A stretch of 64,000 nucleotides of DNA from Streptococcus sanguinis (lineage in GTDB: Bacteria; Bacillota; Bacilli; Lactobacillales; Streptococcaceae), in contig NZ_JAKUVC010000002.1 in NCBI RefSeq assembly GCF_026781265.1, forward strand, positions 434,001 through 498,000. The letters are read 5' to 3'. Positions 24,134-33,631 of the stretch are shown one piece after another; positions within the stretch are counted from its first letter, which is position 1; each line of letters begins with the position of its first letter. Position numbers and translations under genes: made by a program. The notes beneath the pieces are model-generated. The model did not search any database and was not told the DNA's origin. It saw only the letters and a program-made list of their open reading frames with translations.

Positions 24134-25018
24134 TTAAGCAGAGGTTAATTTCTTATGCAGATAGCTGCCCAGTTTGCGAGCTCCCAGATTGAAAATCAAA
24201 ATGAAGATCAGGAGAACCGCTGCTGAACCTGCAGAAACAGCCGTTCCATCAGGAATTGTACCCTCGCTGTTGACCTTCCAGATATGGACAGCCAAGGTTT
24301 CAGCCTGACGGAAGATAGAGATAGGGCTGGTAACGCTGAAAATATTCCAGTTGGACCAGTCAAGAGCCGGAGCTGATTGACCTGCTGTATAAATCAAGGC
24401 TGCAGCTTCCCCGAAAATACGTCCAGAAGCCAAGACAATCCCTGTCACAATACTAGGTAAAGCTTCCGGGATGACCACATGCAGGACCGTTTCCCAGCGG
24501 GAAATTCCCAAGGCCAAACCAGCTTCACGCTGGGTGTGATGGACATGGCGAAGACTATCTTCGACGTTCCGCGTCATCTGAGGCAGATTAAAGACTGTCA
24601 GAGCCAAGGCACCAGAGATGATAGAAAAACCATACTCAAACTGGACAACAAAGATCAAATACCCAAAGAGCCCAACTACTACCGAAGGCAGTGAAGACAG
24701 AATTTCAATACAGGTGCGGACAAAGTTGGTCACTGGACCTTTCTTAGCATATTCTGACAAATAAACCCCAGCCCCCATAGAAAGAGGCACAGAGATAATC
24801 AGAGTAATTACAAGCAGGAAGAAAGAATTATAAAGCTGAATGCCAATACCACCGCCAGCTTGGTAAGAAGAGGATTTTCCTGTCAAGAAAGACCAGGAAA
24901 CATGCGGCAGACCTCTAACTAAGATATAGAGTATGAGAGAGGCAAGGATGGCAACAATGATACTCGCTATTGTGTAGAGAACACCAGTCGCCAATTTATC
25001 TAATTTCTTAGCGTGCAT
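24134..25018 (-). CDS. pstA: Phosphate ABC transporter permease PstA
   Basis: A 294-residue inner-membrane permease with about six transmembrane helices. The cytoplasmic coupling loop carries the EAA-like motif REAGLALGISRWETVLHVVIPEALPSIVTG. Further family features are SVPLSMGAGVYLSEYAKKG near residue 85 and FGEAAALIYTAGQSAP. It pairs with PstC to form the phosphate channel. Its start overlaps the end of pstC by 11 bases, so translation is coupled. The order pstS-C-A-B-B-phoU is standard for streptococci. Confidence 0.96.
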   Translation of the reverse strand: MHAKKLDKLATGVLYTIASIIVAILASLILYILVRGLPHVSWSFLTGKSSSYQAGGGIGIQLYNSFFLLVITLIISVPLSMGAGVYLSEYAKKGPVTNFVRTCIEILSSLPSVVVGLFGYLIFVVQFEYGFSIISGALALTVFNLPQMTRNVEDSLRHVHHTQREAGLALGISRWETVLHVVIPEALPSIVTGIVLASGRIFGEAAALIYTAGQSAPALDWSNWNIFSVTSPISIFRQAETLAVHIWKVNSEGTIPDGTAVSAGSAAVLLIFILIFNLGARKLGSYLHKKLTSA

Positions 25019-25925
25019 AGTTTTTCTTACCTCTTTCTTTTGTAATTAGTTTAATCACACTGTTAAAGGCTAAGCTCATCATCAAGAGCACCAGAGCCAG
25101 AGACCAGAGAACGTTATTGTCCACTGTTCCCATAACGGTATTTCCGATTCCCATGGTCAAGACAGAGGTCAGTGTAGCTGCTGGTGTTGTCAGAGAGGTT
25201 GGAATCACCGCAGAGTTACCCACAACCATCTGGATAGCTAGGGCTTCACCAAAGGCACGCGCCATTCCAAAGACCACAGCTGTAAAAATACCTGAACGAG
25301 CTGCCTTGAGTGTTACCCGCCAAATGGTCTGCCAGCGCGTAGCTCCCATAGCCAGACTTGCTTCACGGTAGTGGCGCGGCACAGCACGCAGACTGTCCGT
25401 CGTCATAAAGGTTACTGTTGGCAAAATCATGACAAAGAGCACAAAAATACCAGACAAAATCCCAAAACCAGTCCCGCCAAAGACTGTACGGACAAAAGGA
25501 ACCACAATTTGCAGACCGATAAATCCATAAACAACAGACGGAATACCAACTAAAAGTTCAATCGCCGGTTGCAGTATCTTTGCTCCTTTTGGAGAAACCT
25601 CTGTCATAAAGACAGCTGCACCAATCGCAAAGGGAGTTGCTATCAGGGCTGACAGAATGGTAACGATAAAGGAACCTAAAATCATTGGCAGGGCACCGAA
25701 TTCCTTACCAGAAGGATTCCAGACACCACCAAAAAGAAAATCAAAAACATTAACGCCGTTGACAAAGAAAGTAGATAGACCTTTCTGAGCAACGAAAATT
25801 AGAATCATAGCCACAATCACAACAATCAGTGACAAACAGGCAAAAGTCAGATAGCGGCCAAACTTCTCCAAGCGAGAATTTTTAGAAGGCGATAACAACT
25901 TTTTGGTTAATTCCTCATTTTTCAT
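25008..25925 (-). CDS. pstC: Phosphate ABC transporter permease PstC
   Basis: A 305-residue permease, homologous to PstA, with a cytoplasmic N-terminus and about six helices. The coupling loop contains [27 protein letters not shown], and the conserved [15 protein letters not shown] region follows. The segment [16 protein letters not shown] near residue 105 resembles the corresponding PstA region. It starts with ATG overlapping the pstS stop (ATGA). With PstA it forms the membrane part of the high-affinity phosphate importer. Confidence 0.96.
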   Translation of the reverse strand: MKNEELTKKLLSPSKNSRLEKFGRYLTFACLSLIVVIVAMILIFVAQKGLSTFFVNGVNVFDFLFGGVWNPSGKEFGALPMILGSFIVTILSALIATPFAIGAAVFMTEVSPKGAKILQPAIELLVGIPSVVYGFIGLQIVVPFVRTVFGGTGFGILSGIFVLFVMILPTVTFMTTDSLRAVPRHYREASLAMGATRWQTIWRVTLKAARSGIFTAVVFGMARAFGEALAIQMVVGNSAVIPTSLTTPAATLTSVLTMGIGNTVMGTVDNNVLWSLALVLLMMSLAFNSVIKLITKERGKKNYAR

Positions 25926-26803
25926 TTTGAATCTCCTTCTATTGCTGTGACATTTCCATCAGCGTCCTTGCTGACTTTCATATCATTGATTGAGATATAG
26001 CCCATGCTGGTAACAACACCTTTTTGAACATCGTCTGACAGCATGTATTCCAGAAACTCAGCGGCCAAACCAGTCGGCTTGCCCAGTGTATACATATGCT
26101 CATAAGACCAGAGCGACCAGTTATTGGTAGCAACATTTTCTGCTGTTGGTTCGTAGTTGTTGAGTTTCAAGGTTTTTACAGACTCGTCAACATAGGCAAA
26201 GGCTAGGTAAGAAATCGCACCAGGAGTTTGCGAAACGATATTTTTGACCATACCGTTGGAATCCTGCTCCTGGCTCTGCACAGCAGACTTCCCATCCATG
26301 ATCACACTGTCAAAGGTTGCGCGGGACCCAGAGCTAGCCGCACGATTGATAATCGAAATCTCCAAGTCCTTACCGCCCAGTTCTTTCCAGTTGGTGATTT
26401 CACCAGTGAAAATTTTCTGCAGCTGTTCGGACGTTAGATTATCCACGTTCACTTCTTTATTGACAATCACAGCAATACCGGCCACAGCGACCTTATGGTC
26501 CACCAAGTCAGATGCTTTGATCCCTTCCTTCTCTTCAGCAAAAACATCAGAGTTCCCGATTTCAACAGCTCCTGACTGCACTTGAGAAAGACCTGTACCA
26601 GATCCGCCACCCTGCACATTGACCGTTTTACCGATATTGTTAGAGCCAAAGTCATCAGCTGCCGCTTCAACTAAGGGCTGCAGGGCAGTTGAACCTACTG
26701 CTGTCATGGATTCACCACGGTCAATCCAAGATGAGCAAGCTGATAAGGTGAGTCCTAAGCCCAGAGCTGTCAGCGCTAAAGCAAATTTTTTCAATTTGTT
26801 CAA
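25922..26803 (-). CDS. pstS: Phosphate-binding lipoprotein PstS
   Basis: A 293-residue substrate-binding lipoprotein. The N-terminus has a basic start, a hydrophobic helix and the lipobox LSAC with the modified Cys at residue 23. The phosphate-binding signature STALQPL near residue 38, [11 protein letters not shown] near 66 and [14 protein letters not shown] in the second lobe match PstS. The start codon is TTG, with AAAGGAG seven bases upstream, which may lower translation. It is the first gene of the pst operon, and regulation by phosphate starvation is expected. I could not identify a Pho box in the 130-base upstream gap, though an AT-rich promoter-like stretch is present near 26905. Confidence 0.96.
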   Translation of the reverse strand: MNKLKKFALALTALGLGLTLSACSSWIDRGESMTAVGSTALQPLVEAAADDFGSNNIGKTVNVQGGGSGTGLSQVQSGAVEIGNSDVFAEEKEGIKASDLVDHKVAVAGIAVIVNKEVNVDNLTSEQLQKIFTGEITNWKELGGKDLEISIINRAASSGSRATFDSVIMDGKSAVQSQEQDSNGMVKNIVSQTPGAISYLAFAYVDESVKTLKLNNYEPTAENVATNNWSLWSYEHMYTLGKPTGLAAEFLEYMLSDDVQKGVVTSMGYISINDMKVSKDADGNVTAIEGDSK

Positions 26804-26934
26804 AAGATTTCTCCTTTAATAAAATCAAGAGGATGGGAAGTATCTTTAGTATTTCTTACTTAGCAGAAAGAAGCTTTTTTTCAATACATTCACATCTTCA
26901 ACTATATCATATAATACCAGCTTTTCCTAATATT

Positions 26935-28239
26935 TTATCTAAATCTCAGGCCTTTTGGAAAATAATTTTTCAGGGTTTTTCCAGTGACTTTTGCAAAGCC
27001 CAGGCCATTCCCGCCAAGGACTAGTTGGTACCAACCGTTTGGCTGTGGTTCTGCCAGTTCAATCGTCTCGCCTGCTGCATATTTCGTGAAGTCCTGTTCA
27101 TTGATTTCAACCTGCTTCAAAACCTCGCTTGGCTTCATAGCCAAGCCTAGGGCAAAGCTAGGCTCAAAGCGATTCTTCTTAAACGTTCCTAGATGCAGGC
27201 CGTTACGAGCAATCTTTAGCTTGGATAAGTCTGGCAGTCCAGCAGGCAACAAATAAAGATTGTCCCCAAAGGTCTGCAGTTCTCCAGTCAAGACCGTTTT
27301 TAGATGCTTGCTCTCAAAGTCCTGCCATAGCTTTCTTTGCTCACTCGTCAAGCGATTCTTAGCTGATTTAATCTTCTTACTATTATTCTCACCAGTAAAA
27401 CGAAAGTGGGCTGCAAACTGACCTTCACCTTTGAAGCGATGCGGATACATCCGAGCCGTCTCAGGAAAGCCAATTCCTTCAGTCATCCCGTTTATCTTAG
27501 GAATATCGATCAGTTCAAGTGGAAATTCTTCCAATAGCCAAGCAACGATGTCTTCATTTTCTGCAGAAGCCCAAGTACAGGTCGAATAAACCAGACGACC
27601 GTCCTTGGCAAGCATGCTCATAGCAGCTGTTAAAATCTCTCGCTGGAGCTGGGCGCATTGGACCGGATAATTCGGCGTCCAATACTGGGTAGCATCTGGT
27701 TGCTTACGAAACATGCCCTCGCCCGAGCAAGGTGCATCTAGCACAATCAAATCAAAATAGCCCCCGAAAACCTGAGCCAACCGCTCAGCAGATTCATTGG
27801 TAACCACCACATTTCTGGCACCAAAGCGCTCAATGTTCTCCACTAAGATTTTAGAGCGTTTACTATTAATTTCATTGGAGATCAGCAGGCCTATATTGTC
27901 CAGAAAAGACAAGAGATGAGTTGATTTGCCACCTGGTGCAGCAGCTAAATCCAGGACTTTCATCCCCTTAGATGGCGCTGCTATCTGAGCTACCATTTGA
28001 GCTGCTGGCTCCTGCGAATAAACCAGACCAGTCACATGCTCAGCAGACTTACCAGACACCTTGCCATAAAAACCCCAGTCTGTCTGAGGAATGGCATCTG
28101 AGAAATCCTGCTGGCCTTCTTTTAGAGGATTGCTGCGAAAGGCCGAAATCGGCTCCTCGTCAAAGGCCGCAAAAAAGGCTGCCGCTTCTGTGCCTAAAAT
28201 CTGCTCATATTTTTCTTTAAAACCTTTAGGAAAGTCCAT
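26935..28239 (-). CDS. RsmF-like rRNA m5C methyltransferase
   Basis: A 434-residue SAM-dependent RNA cytosine-5 methyltransferase of the NOL1/NOP2/Sun family. The SAM site is VLDLAAAPGGKSTHL near residue 95. The two catalytic cysteines are seen in motif IV, DAPCSGEGMF, and motif VI, STCTWASAENE. A C-terminal PUA-like or family-specific domain of about 130 residues (from about residue 300) fits the RsmF/YebU type that modifies 16S rRNA. It starts directly behind the stop of the inositol monophosphatase gene (one base later), so it is the last gene of the spxA-containing cluster. Substrate position cannot be read from the sequence. Confidence 0.92.
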   Translation of the reverse strand: MDFPKGFKEKYEQILGTEAAAFFAAFDEEPISAFRSNPLKEGQQDFSDAIPQTDWGFYGKVSGKSAEHVTGLVYSQEPAAQMVAQIAAPSKGMKVLDLAAAPGGKSTHLLSFLDNIGLLISNEINSKRSKILVENIERFGARNVVVTNESAERLAQVFGGYFDLIVLDAPCSGEGMFRKQPDATQYWTPNYPVQCAQLQREILTAAMSMLAKDGRLVYSTCTWASAENEDIVAWLLEEFPLELIDIPKINGMTEGIGFPETARMYPHRFKGEGQFAAHFRFTGENNSKKIKSAKNRLTSEQRKLWQDFESKHLKTVLTGELQTFGDNLYLLPAGLPDLSKLKIARNGLHLGTFKKNRFEPSFALGLAMKPSEVLKQVEINEQDFTKYAAGETIELAEPQPNGWYQLVLGGNGLGFAKVTGKTLKNYFPKGLRFR

Positions 28240-29010
28240 TTACTGCTTCCCCTTTTCTAAATAAGGCTTCAGAGCTGATAGTTTGCATTTAGGTGCCATC
28301 ATGACAGGCTGCCGAGTCTGGAAATTTAGCTGACTGCCATCCAAGGTCTGGACGACAAAGCCCAACTTCTCCGCCATAATCGAAGCCGCCGCATAATCCC
28401 AAGGCCAGTTATAGGAAAAATAAGCCAAGAGGCCACCAGACAGTACCTTGCTAAAACTAATCCCTGCACTGCCATAAACCCGAACCCCTAAACACTCCCG
28501 AGCCAAGTCTGACAAGCCCCAATCATTGGCTTGCAGCATACCGGCATTAGAAGCCATGAGAAAAGCTTGAAAAGGCCGGTTCTCAAAAGCAGGAAGTTTC
28601 CGTTCGTTACAATAGACATCAAAGTCCCCGCCACCATGATAGAGCTGATCTCTGGTCACGTCATAAATCAAGCCAAATCGACCAATGCCCTTTTCAAAAT
28701 AGGCAATCATGACTGCAAAATCAGCCTTCTGAGTGATAAAATTAGTGGTCCCATCGATCGGATCTATCACCCAGACATTGCCATCAGCAATATTATGTCG
28801 GAGTCCATTTTCCTCCGCTAAAATAGCATCCTGGGGATAGCGGGCTAGAATCTTAGCCACCAAATCATCCTGAACCTTCTGATCCATCTGGGTGACCAAG
28901 TCAGTAGCACTGGTCTTTTGACTCACATCCAAATCATCATAGAGATGTTCCTTCAAAAAAGCACCAGCTTGGTAGATGATTTCTTTAGCAAAATGAAATT
29001 TATTTTCCAA
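28240..29010 (-). CDS. Inositol monophosphatase (SuhB-like) family protein
   Basis: A 256-residue Mg-dependent phosphatase. Key motifs are EENG near residue 68, DPIDGTTNF near residue 85 (metal ligands) and WDYAAASIM near residue 208. Substrates in the family include inositol phosphate, fructose bisphosphate and phosphoadenosine phosphate, so activity is open. The start is taken as TTG at 29010 because AAAGGAAG lies eight to nine bases upstream and the protein then aligns with the family start ([10 protein letters not shown]). The longer frame upstream is the UPF0223 gene in another phase. It overlaps that gene by 11 bases. Confidence 0.88.
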   Translation of the reverse strand: MENKFHFAKEIIYQAGAFLKEHLYDDLDVSQKTSATDLVTQMDQKVQDDLVAKILARYPQDAILAEENGLRHNIADGNVWVIDPIDGTTNFITQKADFAVMIAYFEKGIGRFGLIYDVTRDQLYHGGGDFDVYCNERKLPAFENRPFQAFLMASNAGMLQANDWGLSDLARECLGVRVYGSAGISFSKVLSGGLLAYFSYNWPWDYAAASIMAEKLGFVVQTLDGSQLNFQTRQPVMMAPKCKLSALKPYLEKGKQ

Positions 29011-29278
29011 GAGAAATGCTTCCTTTACCTTTACTTTTTGCCTCTTGAACAGCACGATAAAGCGAATAACCGCTGACGTTTTCAAACTCTCGGCCGATTC
29101 GCTTCTCTTCGCCCTTGCTCGGAACAACTTGCTTGAAAGACGCATAGGACTTCAAGAGCTTTTCTGCTTGGACTTTCTGTTCATAAGCTGCTTCTACATC
29201 ATTAAAAAAAGAGAGCACCGAAGCAAGCTCTTCAGTGCTCCACGATAAATCTAGTGGGTAACTATAATTTTTGTTCAT
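29000..29278 (-). CDS. UPF0223 family protein
   Basis: A 92-residue small acidic/basic protein beginning [18 protein letters not shown], the recognisable start of UPF0223, with [13 protein letters not shown] near its end. The family is widespread in Firmicutes and its function is unknown. It sits between spxA (two bases apart) and the inositol monophosphatase gene (11-base overlap), so it belongs to this operon. No membrane segment or catalytic motif is seen. Confidence 0.88.
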   Translation of the reverse strand: MNKNYSYPLDLSWSTEELASVLSFFNDVEAAYEQKVQAEKLLKSYASFKQVVPSKGEEKRIGREFENVSGYSLYRAVQEAKSKGKGSISLGK

Positions 29279-29280
29279 CT

Positions 29281-29682
29281 TTACTGAATATCTGCCCGCA
29301 TAGTTGCGGATCTTAACTCTTCCTTACGATAACTACGAGGCAAGAAAGCACGAATTTCATCCTCGTTAAAGCCGATTTGCATCCGTTTGCCGTCTAAAAT
29401 AATTGGGCGTCGCAAAAGACTAGGATTTTCCTCAATCAACTGAATCAAGGTTGAAATGGACAAATCCTCCACATCCAAATCTAATTTCTGAAAAATTTTT
29501 GAGCGAGTTGAAATAATGTCGTCTGTACCGTTCTCTGTCAGAGAAAGAATGTGTTGCAATTCGGGAGCTGACAGAGGGCTCGTCATGATATTATGTTCCT
29601 GAAATGGCACTTCATGATTTAGCAGCCAAGCACGCGCCTTACGGCAAGAAGTACAACTCGGCGATAAAAATAATGTAATCAT
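29281..29682 (-). CDS. spxA: Spx-family redox-responsive transcription regulator
   Basis: A 133-residue ArsC-fold protein. The redox switch CTSC lies at residues 10-13, RRPI (with the Arg needed for RNA polymerase binding in Bacillus Spx) near residue 92, and the C-terminal [13 protein letters not shown] stretch is the Spx signature. Spx binds the alpha subunit of RNA polymerase and controls thiol and oxidative stress genes. Streptococci have two paralogues, SpxA1 and SpxA2. The close match to Bacillus Spx and the neighbourhood with ribF and truB suggest the SpxA1 type, but this is not certain. A separate promoter probably lies at 29719-29724. Confidence 0.92.
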   Translation of the reverse strand: MITLFLSPSCTSCRKARAWLLNHEVPFQEHNIMTSPLSAPELQHILSLTENGTDDIISTRSKIFQKLDLDVEDLSISTLIQLIEENPSLLRRPIILDGKRMQIGFNEDEIRAFLPRSYRKEELRSATMRADIQ

Positions 29683-29718
29683 GCGTTTCTCTTCTAATTC
29701 TGTATAATAACTACCTCT

Positions 29719-29724
29719 ATTATA
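29719..29724 (-). promoter_or_regulatory. Putative -10 of the spxA promoter
   Basis: TATAAT on the minus strand, 37 bases before the spxA ATG, in the 110-base gap after ribF. The -35 region (near AGTCAA) is weak. Confidence 0.5.
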
Positions 29725-29792
29725 CTAAATTTTATTTGGCTTGACTATATTTTTTTGAAAATTACTGCCGAATGTCATGAAAATATAAATTT

Positions 29793-30722
29793 TCAACTAT
29801 TTCGATAAGCAGTCCAACTTCTAGCAATCTGTTCATCGCTCTGCAGCTGAGCAATCAAGCTGTCAATACCATCAAACTTAACCATCCCGCGAATCTTATC
29901 CAGCCAGAAAATCCGAATGGTATCGCCATAGATGTCCTGAGAAAAATCAAAGATATTAACCTCAAAACGAAGTTCATCCCCGTCAAAAGTTACATTTTTC
30001 CCAACACTAGCCATACCACGATAGAGCTGACCATTGTGCTCAACATCCGCGACATAAACGCCATCTCCTGGAAGAAGGACTCGATCCAAGGGAGCTAGAT
30101 TGGCTGTTGGATAGCCAATCGTCCGTCCTCTGGCATTACCATGAACCACAATACCACGCGTAGATAGAGGATAGCCTAGCAATTCTTGAGTTTTTAGCAT
30201 ATCTCCGACAGCAATCGTCTCCCGAATCCGAGTGGAAGAAATTTTCCGATTATCCAGATTAACCGAAGGAACGATAACAATCTTACCGTTAAAATAATCT
30301 CTCAGCTCATGTGACTCTTTGCGGTCTGAGCCAAAATGATAGTCAAAGCCAGCTACCACAGCCTTGGCGCGCAAACGAGATACGTACTTCTCAAAAAAGT
30401 CCCGAGCTGTATTGCCCGCAAAATGGCTAGTAAAATCAATCAGGTAAAGATAGTCAACACCCAGACTTTCCAGCTGCGCCATCCGGTCTTCAGGACTAGC
30501 CAGATGCAGCATGAGCTCAGGCTGGTAGCGTACAAAGGCTAGCTTAGGCGACTCCGGAAAAGTCATCACTGCAATCTTTAGACCTTGCTCCACAGCAATC
30601 TCTCTCGCTTTCTCAAAGAGTGCCTGATGGCCCTTATGCAGCCCATCAAAATAGCCTAGAACAAGGACCGTGTCTTCTGTCTGATCAATCCCTTTTTCAT
30701 CTATAATTCTCTTGGTTATCAT
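29793..30722 (-). CDS. ribF: Bifunctional riboflavin kinase/FAD synthetase RibF
   Basis: A 309-residue enzyme making FMN and FAD from riboflavin. The N-terminal adenylyltransferase domain carries GYFDGLHKGHQALF near residue 25 and STRIRETI near residue 160. The C-terminal riboflavin kinase domain has GNARGRTIGYPTANLA near residue 185 and the catalytic region with ELRFEVNIFDFS. The message begins GAGGAATGATGATA, with two adjacent ATGs; I use the second (MITKRI), which gives a more usual site spacing. It lies downstream of truB across a 250-base gap with a terminator, so it has its own promoter. Confidence 0.96.
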   Translation of the reverse strand: MITKRIIDEKGIDQTEDTVLVLGYFDGLHKGHQALFEKAREIAVEQGLKIAVMTFPESPKLAFVRYQPELMLHLASPEDRMAQLESLGVDYLYLIDFTSHFAGNTARDFFEKYVSRLRAKAVVAGFDYHFGSDRKESHELRDYFNGKIVIVPSVNLDNRKISSTRIRETIAVGDMLKTQELLGYPLSTRGIVVHGNARGRTIGYPTANLAPLDRVLLPGDGVYVADVEHNGQLYRGMASVGKNVTFDGDELRFEVNIFDFSQDIYGDTIRIFWLDKIRGMVKFDGIDSLIAQLQSDEQIARSWTAYRNS

Positions 30723-30845
30723 CATTCCTCTATTTTACTACGCATTTGCTATTTTTACAATATCCGTTCCGCTCGAAACCGCAAAATATTCAAAAAGATT
30801 TTTACCGTTCTAATGCAGGACGTTTGTCAAAAGCTGAAAAATGTA

Positions 30846-30886
30846 AAACAAAAGGACAGCAGTTGTGCAGTTGCTGTCCTTTTGTG
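30846..30886. terminator. Terminator downstream of truB
   Basis: AAAAGGACAGCA and TGCTGTCCTTTT form a nearly perfect stem with a short loop, with T-rich sequence on the minus-strand side. It lies about 90 bases past truB. The rest of the 250-base gap to ribF is AT-rich and holds no gene I can support. Confidence 0.8.
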
Positions 30887-30971
30887 AGGTTTAATGAAAT
30901 CATTATAACATGCAAGCGCACATTTCATATTACAAAAGAGTAACAATCTTTTGACAATTCTACTGCGGATA

Positions 30972-31850
30972 TTAAAGGAAGACCTTGCGAGGCTTGTAGG
31001 CGGCTTCCCGATTTTCCAAAATGGCTACTAACTTCTCTTTATAAAAGCCAGCTAGCTCAGCTTCATCTGACATCAAGCTTATAAAACGGCCGTTTCTCAC
31101 GTCCTCAACCTGCTCGTCTGAGAGCTCAACTCTCACTAATTCTCCGATTCCCAATTCGAGTGGTTGGAGGAAGGAGAAATCATCTACTGCTACTCGCTCT
31201 TCTATTTCATCCAGGGTCAAGGCATCATCTAAGCTCATACCTGCAGAGGAAGTACGTGTCAGCTGGGACATGTGACTGGCAAAGCCAAGCTTTGCTCCCA
31301 AATCAACAGACAGGGTTCGGACATAGGTCCCCTTGCTGCACTTCACTCGAAAGCGAAAGCGGGCTTCCTCATCTTCGTAGGAAATCGGACTGGTGCGCTC
31401 GAAACTATAGATGGTCACCTGCCGCTCTGGCCGCTCAACTTCTTGACCCGCTCTTGCATACTCATAAAGCTTGCGGCCATTTACCTTGACTGCAGAGTAC
31501 ATGGGCGGAATCTGGCGAATCTCACCAGTCATGGACTCCATCGCTTCATCAATGAGAGCTTCTTCTAAAAGCTCCGTCACTGGCGTCCGCTCTAGGATGT
31601 CTCCGCTGGCATCTTCTGTCGTTGTTGAGCATCCTAGCGTAATCTCCCCCTCGTAGACCTTGCCTTCCTCCTGCATGAACTCAACCAAGCGCGTTGCCTT
31701 GCCCACAGCAATTGGAAGCACTCCTACCACATCTGGATCCAAGGTACCCCCATGACCGATTTTCTTGGTTTTTAAAATCTTGCGCAGCTTAAATACCGCA
31801 TCATGCGAGGTCATGCCCGCTTCTTTTCTTAGGTTGATAATTCCGTTCAT
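30972..31850 (-). CDS. truB: tRNA pseudouridine-55 synthase TruB
   Basis: A 292-residue enzyme that makes pseudouridine at position 55 of the T-loop of tRNAs. The N-terminal [17 protein letters not shown], the catalytic-Asp motif [24 protein letters not shown] (residues about 34-57) and [16 protein letters not shown] near residue 120 are diagnostic. [13 protein letters not shown] follows, then the C-terminal PUA-like region. Length is normal for the family. It is upstream of ribF in the same direction, the usual arrangement in streptococci. The start ATG has only a weak ribosome binding site. Confidence 0.97.
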   Translation of the reverse strand: MNGIINLRKEAGMTSHDAVFKLRKILKTKKIGHGGTLDPDVVGVLPIAVGKATRLVEFMQEEGKVYEGEITLGCSTTTEDASGDILERTPVTELLEEALIDEAMESMTGEIRQIPPMYSAVKVNGRKLYEYARAGQEVERPERQVTIYSFERTSPISYEDEEARFRFRVKCSKGTYVRTLSVDLGAKLGFASHMSQLTRTSSAGMSLDDALTLDEIEERVAVDDFSFLQPLELGIGELVRVELSDEQVEDVRNGRFISLMSDEAELAGFYKEKLVAILENREAAYKPRKVFL

Positions 31851-32027
31851 TGATTAACTTTCTAAAAATACTAAAACTCTCTTTTGGAAATCCTTGTCTG
31901 ATCTTGCATCATATTCTTGAAAGGTCTGAGCCTGAATCAGCAGTCACTTTCTGTTCTTGATTTTCTCCAAAAAATTCATCAATTTATATGGATGTTAATG
32001 ATTGACTTCAAAAACTTAACGAAACCG

Positions 32028-32825
32028 TCACACTTCTATCCGACTTTCAAAAATCTGATAAAGCTGTTCAAGGCGGCAGTCCTCAGTAGTCGTTATTTCT
32101 TCCTCCGATAGGAGAACATTTTCCAATATTGGAAAAAAATCTTGAGCCAGTTCCCGACTGTTCAGCCAATCTGTCATCTGCTGGTTAAAGGTAGGATTGT
32201 CCGAAAAAATATAGTCAAAGTGGGCATAATCCTTTGTGTAATAGTAGTAAATCTCCTCCAGAGCAAGTAGTGCCTTGATGGGATCAGCTTCCTCCAGCCA
32301 AAGACTCTTATCTAGCAGATGGTCGGTTTCAAGGCCAGCCAGATCAAACATAACTAAATAAACCGCCACACCATCAGCTTGACTGGGTCTAAAATTAATA
32401 GTATCAAGGATAAACTGACGTGAGAAGCGCCGCATAAAATCTAACTCCTGTGGCTTCCAACTGTAACTTTCAAAGTGACACCGATCCAGATTAAGAGAGT
32501 CATCGACTCTGATTTCAATGTAGTGAGCAATCATCTCTAAAATCCGAGGCAGAAAATGCCTGATTTGGTAGTCGTCATCACTCTTATTAACCACCGCGTT
32601 GAGGTATTCATAGATTAACACCTCACTCAGTTCCCTGACAGGAATGGTTTGCAAAGCTCTGAGATTCTCCTCAGAGAGGCAGACAGGGCAGGTACAAAGG
32701 GTCAGAGGAAAGTGCAATTCGCACTTAAACAGGGTATAAGCCTCTTCTAAAAGGGCCTGCATAGCAGGGCTGAGGTCGGGCTCCTTCGATATTTCCGGTC
32801 TAGTCTTAGCTTTTTTCTTTCCCAT
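32028..32825 (-). CDS. Unknown cytoplasmic protein with a CxCPVC motif
   Basis: A 265-residue acidic protein I do not recognise. It begins with a basic stretch (MGKKKAKTRPEI), carries LCTCPVCLSEENLR near residue 45, which could be half of a metal site, and is otherwise predicted to be mostly helical, with Tyr- and Leu-rich segments such as LLALEEIYYYYTKDY. No membrane segment is seen. The ATG at 32825 is chosen over the one at 32831 because GAGGAGG lies six bases upstream. It overlaps the preceding GNAT gene by 20 bases and is the last gene of a four-gene set starting at the DUF2130 gene. Function is unknown. Confidence 0.75.
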   Translation of the reverse strand: MGKKKAKTRPEISKEPDLSPAMQALLEEAYTLFKCELHFPLTLCTCPVCLSEENLRALQTIPVRELSEVLIYEYLNAVVNKSDDDYQIRHFLPRILEMIAHYIEIRVDDSLNLDRCHFESYSWKPQELDFMRRFSRQFILDTINFRPSQADGVAVYLVMFDLAGLETDHLLDKSLWLEEADPIKALLALEEIYYYYTKDYAHFDYIFSDNPTFNQQMTDWLNSRELAQDFFPILENVLLSEEEITTTEDCRLEQLYQIFESRIEV

Positions 32826-33243
32826 GCTCATCCTCCTCTACGTTCCTCGCAAAAGCTAGGCTAGTCTGACGAAAGACATAATTTTGGGCATGCGCAGCCA
32901 ACCGTTCATCATTGGCGCCGTCTTGACTAGCTATCTTCTTGACCTTGTCCATCAGAGCTGTCGCAATTCCTTGCCACCTGGCATTTCGACTGACTGCCAG
33001 AGCTAAAATTCGATAGTAGAAACCTGTGGACTCGAAAAAGTAAAGCTTAACATAGCCGATAAAGTCAAGAATCTGAGATCCTTTCTCAGCAACTAAACAA
33101 CCGCAAGCTGGATTAACAAGAATATCCCTGAGTCTCCTTTGCAATTCATCTTTTTCTGCTGAATAGCCCAATACTTTATACAGGGGCGGCAGAACTTCTG
33201 CGTCTTCTTTCTGATATTCTTGAACAGTCAATTGATCTATCAT
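32806..33243 (-). CDS. GNAT-family N-acetyltransferase
   Basis: A 145-residue protein with the GNAT fold. The acetyl-CoA binding motif A reads LALAVSRNARWQGIATALMDKV near residue 78, with the R-x-x-G-I-A core of the pyrophosphate loop. Family members acetylate amines on small molecules or proteins; no substrate is suggested. The last residues (EEDEHGKEKS) are acidic and overlap the next gene. Its start overlaps the stop of the two-helix membrane gene by four bases (ATGA), so it is tightly coupled in the DUF2130 operon. Confidence 0.8.
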   Translation of the reverse strand: MIDQLTVQEYQKEDAEVLPPLYKVLGYSAEKDELQRRLRDILVNPACGCLVAEKGSQILDFIGYVKLYFFESTGFYYRILALAVSRNARWQGIATALMDKVKKIASQDGANDERLAAHAQNYVFRQTSLAFARNVEEDEHGKEKS

Positions 33244-33626
33244 TTTTCTATTTTTCTTTCAAAATATTGCTTATAAATAGTTACCGCTATCTGACGTTTT
33301 TTCTTAATAACCAAGTCAGTCGGCTCTTCATCGTCCATAAATCCAATCCCTGAAAAAACTAACAAACCTAGTCCAAGATAAGGTAAATCCTTAACAGATA
33401 AGGACATCCCTTGAAAAAAGACTAAATAGCAAAGTACTAAAAAATAAACTACATTAGCTAACAGTACTTGTTTGCCTCGTTCAATCCAAATTTCTTTACG
33501 TAATTCGGAAGAAGCAGCCTGCCATTGCTGATTAAAAGTTTCCTTCCCTTCTTGTGGCAGTCTTTCTATAATTCGATCAATCTCAGCAAATTTGGTTGCT
33601 TGTATCCAACGGGTTGTTAAGTCCAT
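33240..33626 (-). CDS. Small protein with two membrane helices
   Basis: A 128-residue protein of unknown family. Residues about 1-50 are amphipathic and charged (RWIQATKFAEIDRIIERL), two hydrophobic helices follow at about 56-72 and 80-97, and the end is basic (VIKKKRQIAVTIYKQYFERK). The ATG at 33626 is taken because GGAG sits eight bases upstream; a GTG nine bases earlier is too close to that site. It begins five bases after the DUF2130 gene and overlaps the GNAT gene by four bases. Confidence 0.7.
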   Translation of the reverse strand: MDLTTRWIQATKFAEIDRIIERLPQEGKETFNQQWQAASSELRKEIWIERGKQVLLANVVYFLVLCYLVFFQGMSLSVKDLPYLGLGLLVFSGIGFMDDEEPTDLVIKKKRQIAVTIYKQYFERKIEK

Positions 33627-33631
33627 TTTTC

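Noticed and set aside
30746..30943. Small plus-strand ORF between truB and ribF
   Set aside because: It spans a strong terminator hairpin and lacks a ribosome binding site.
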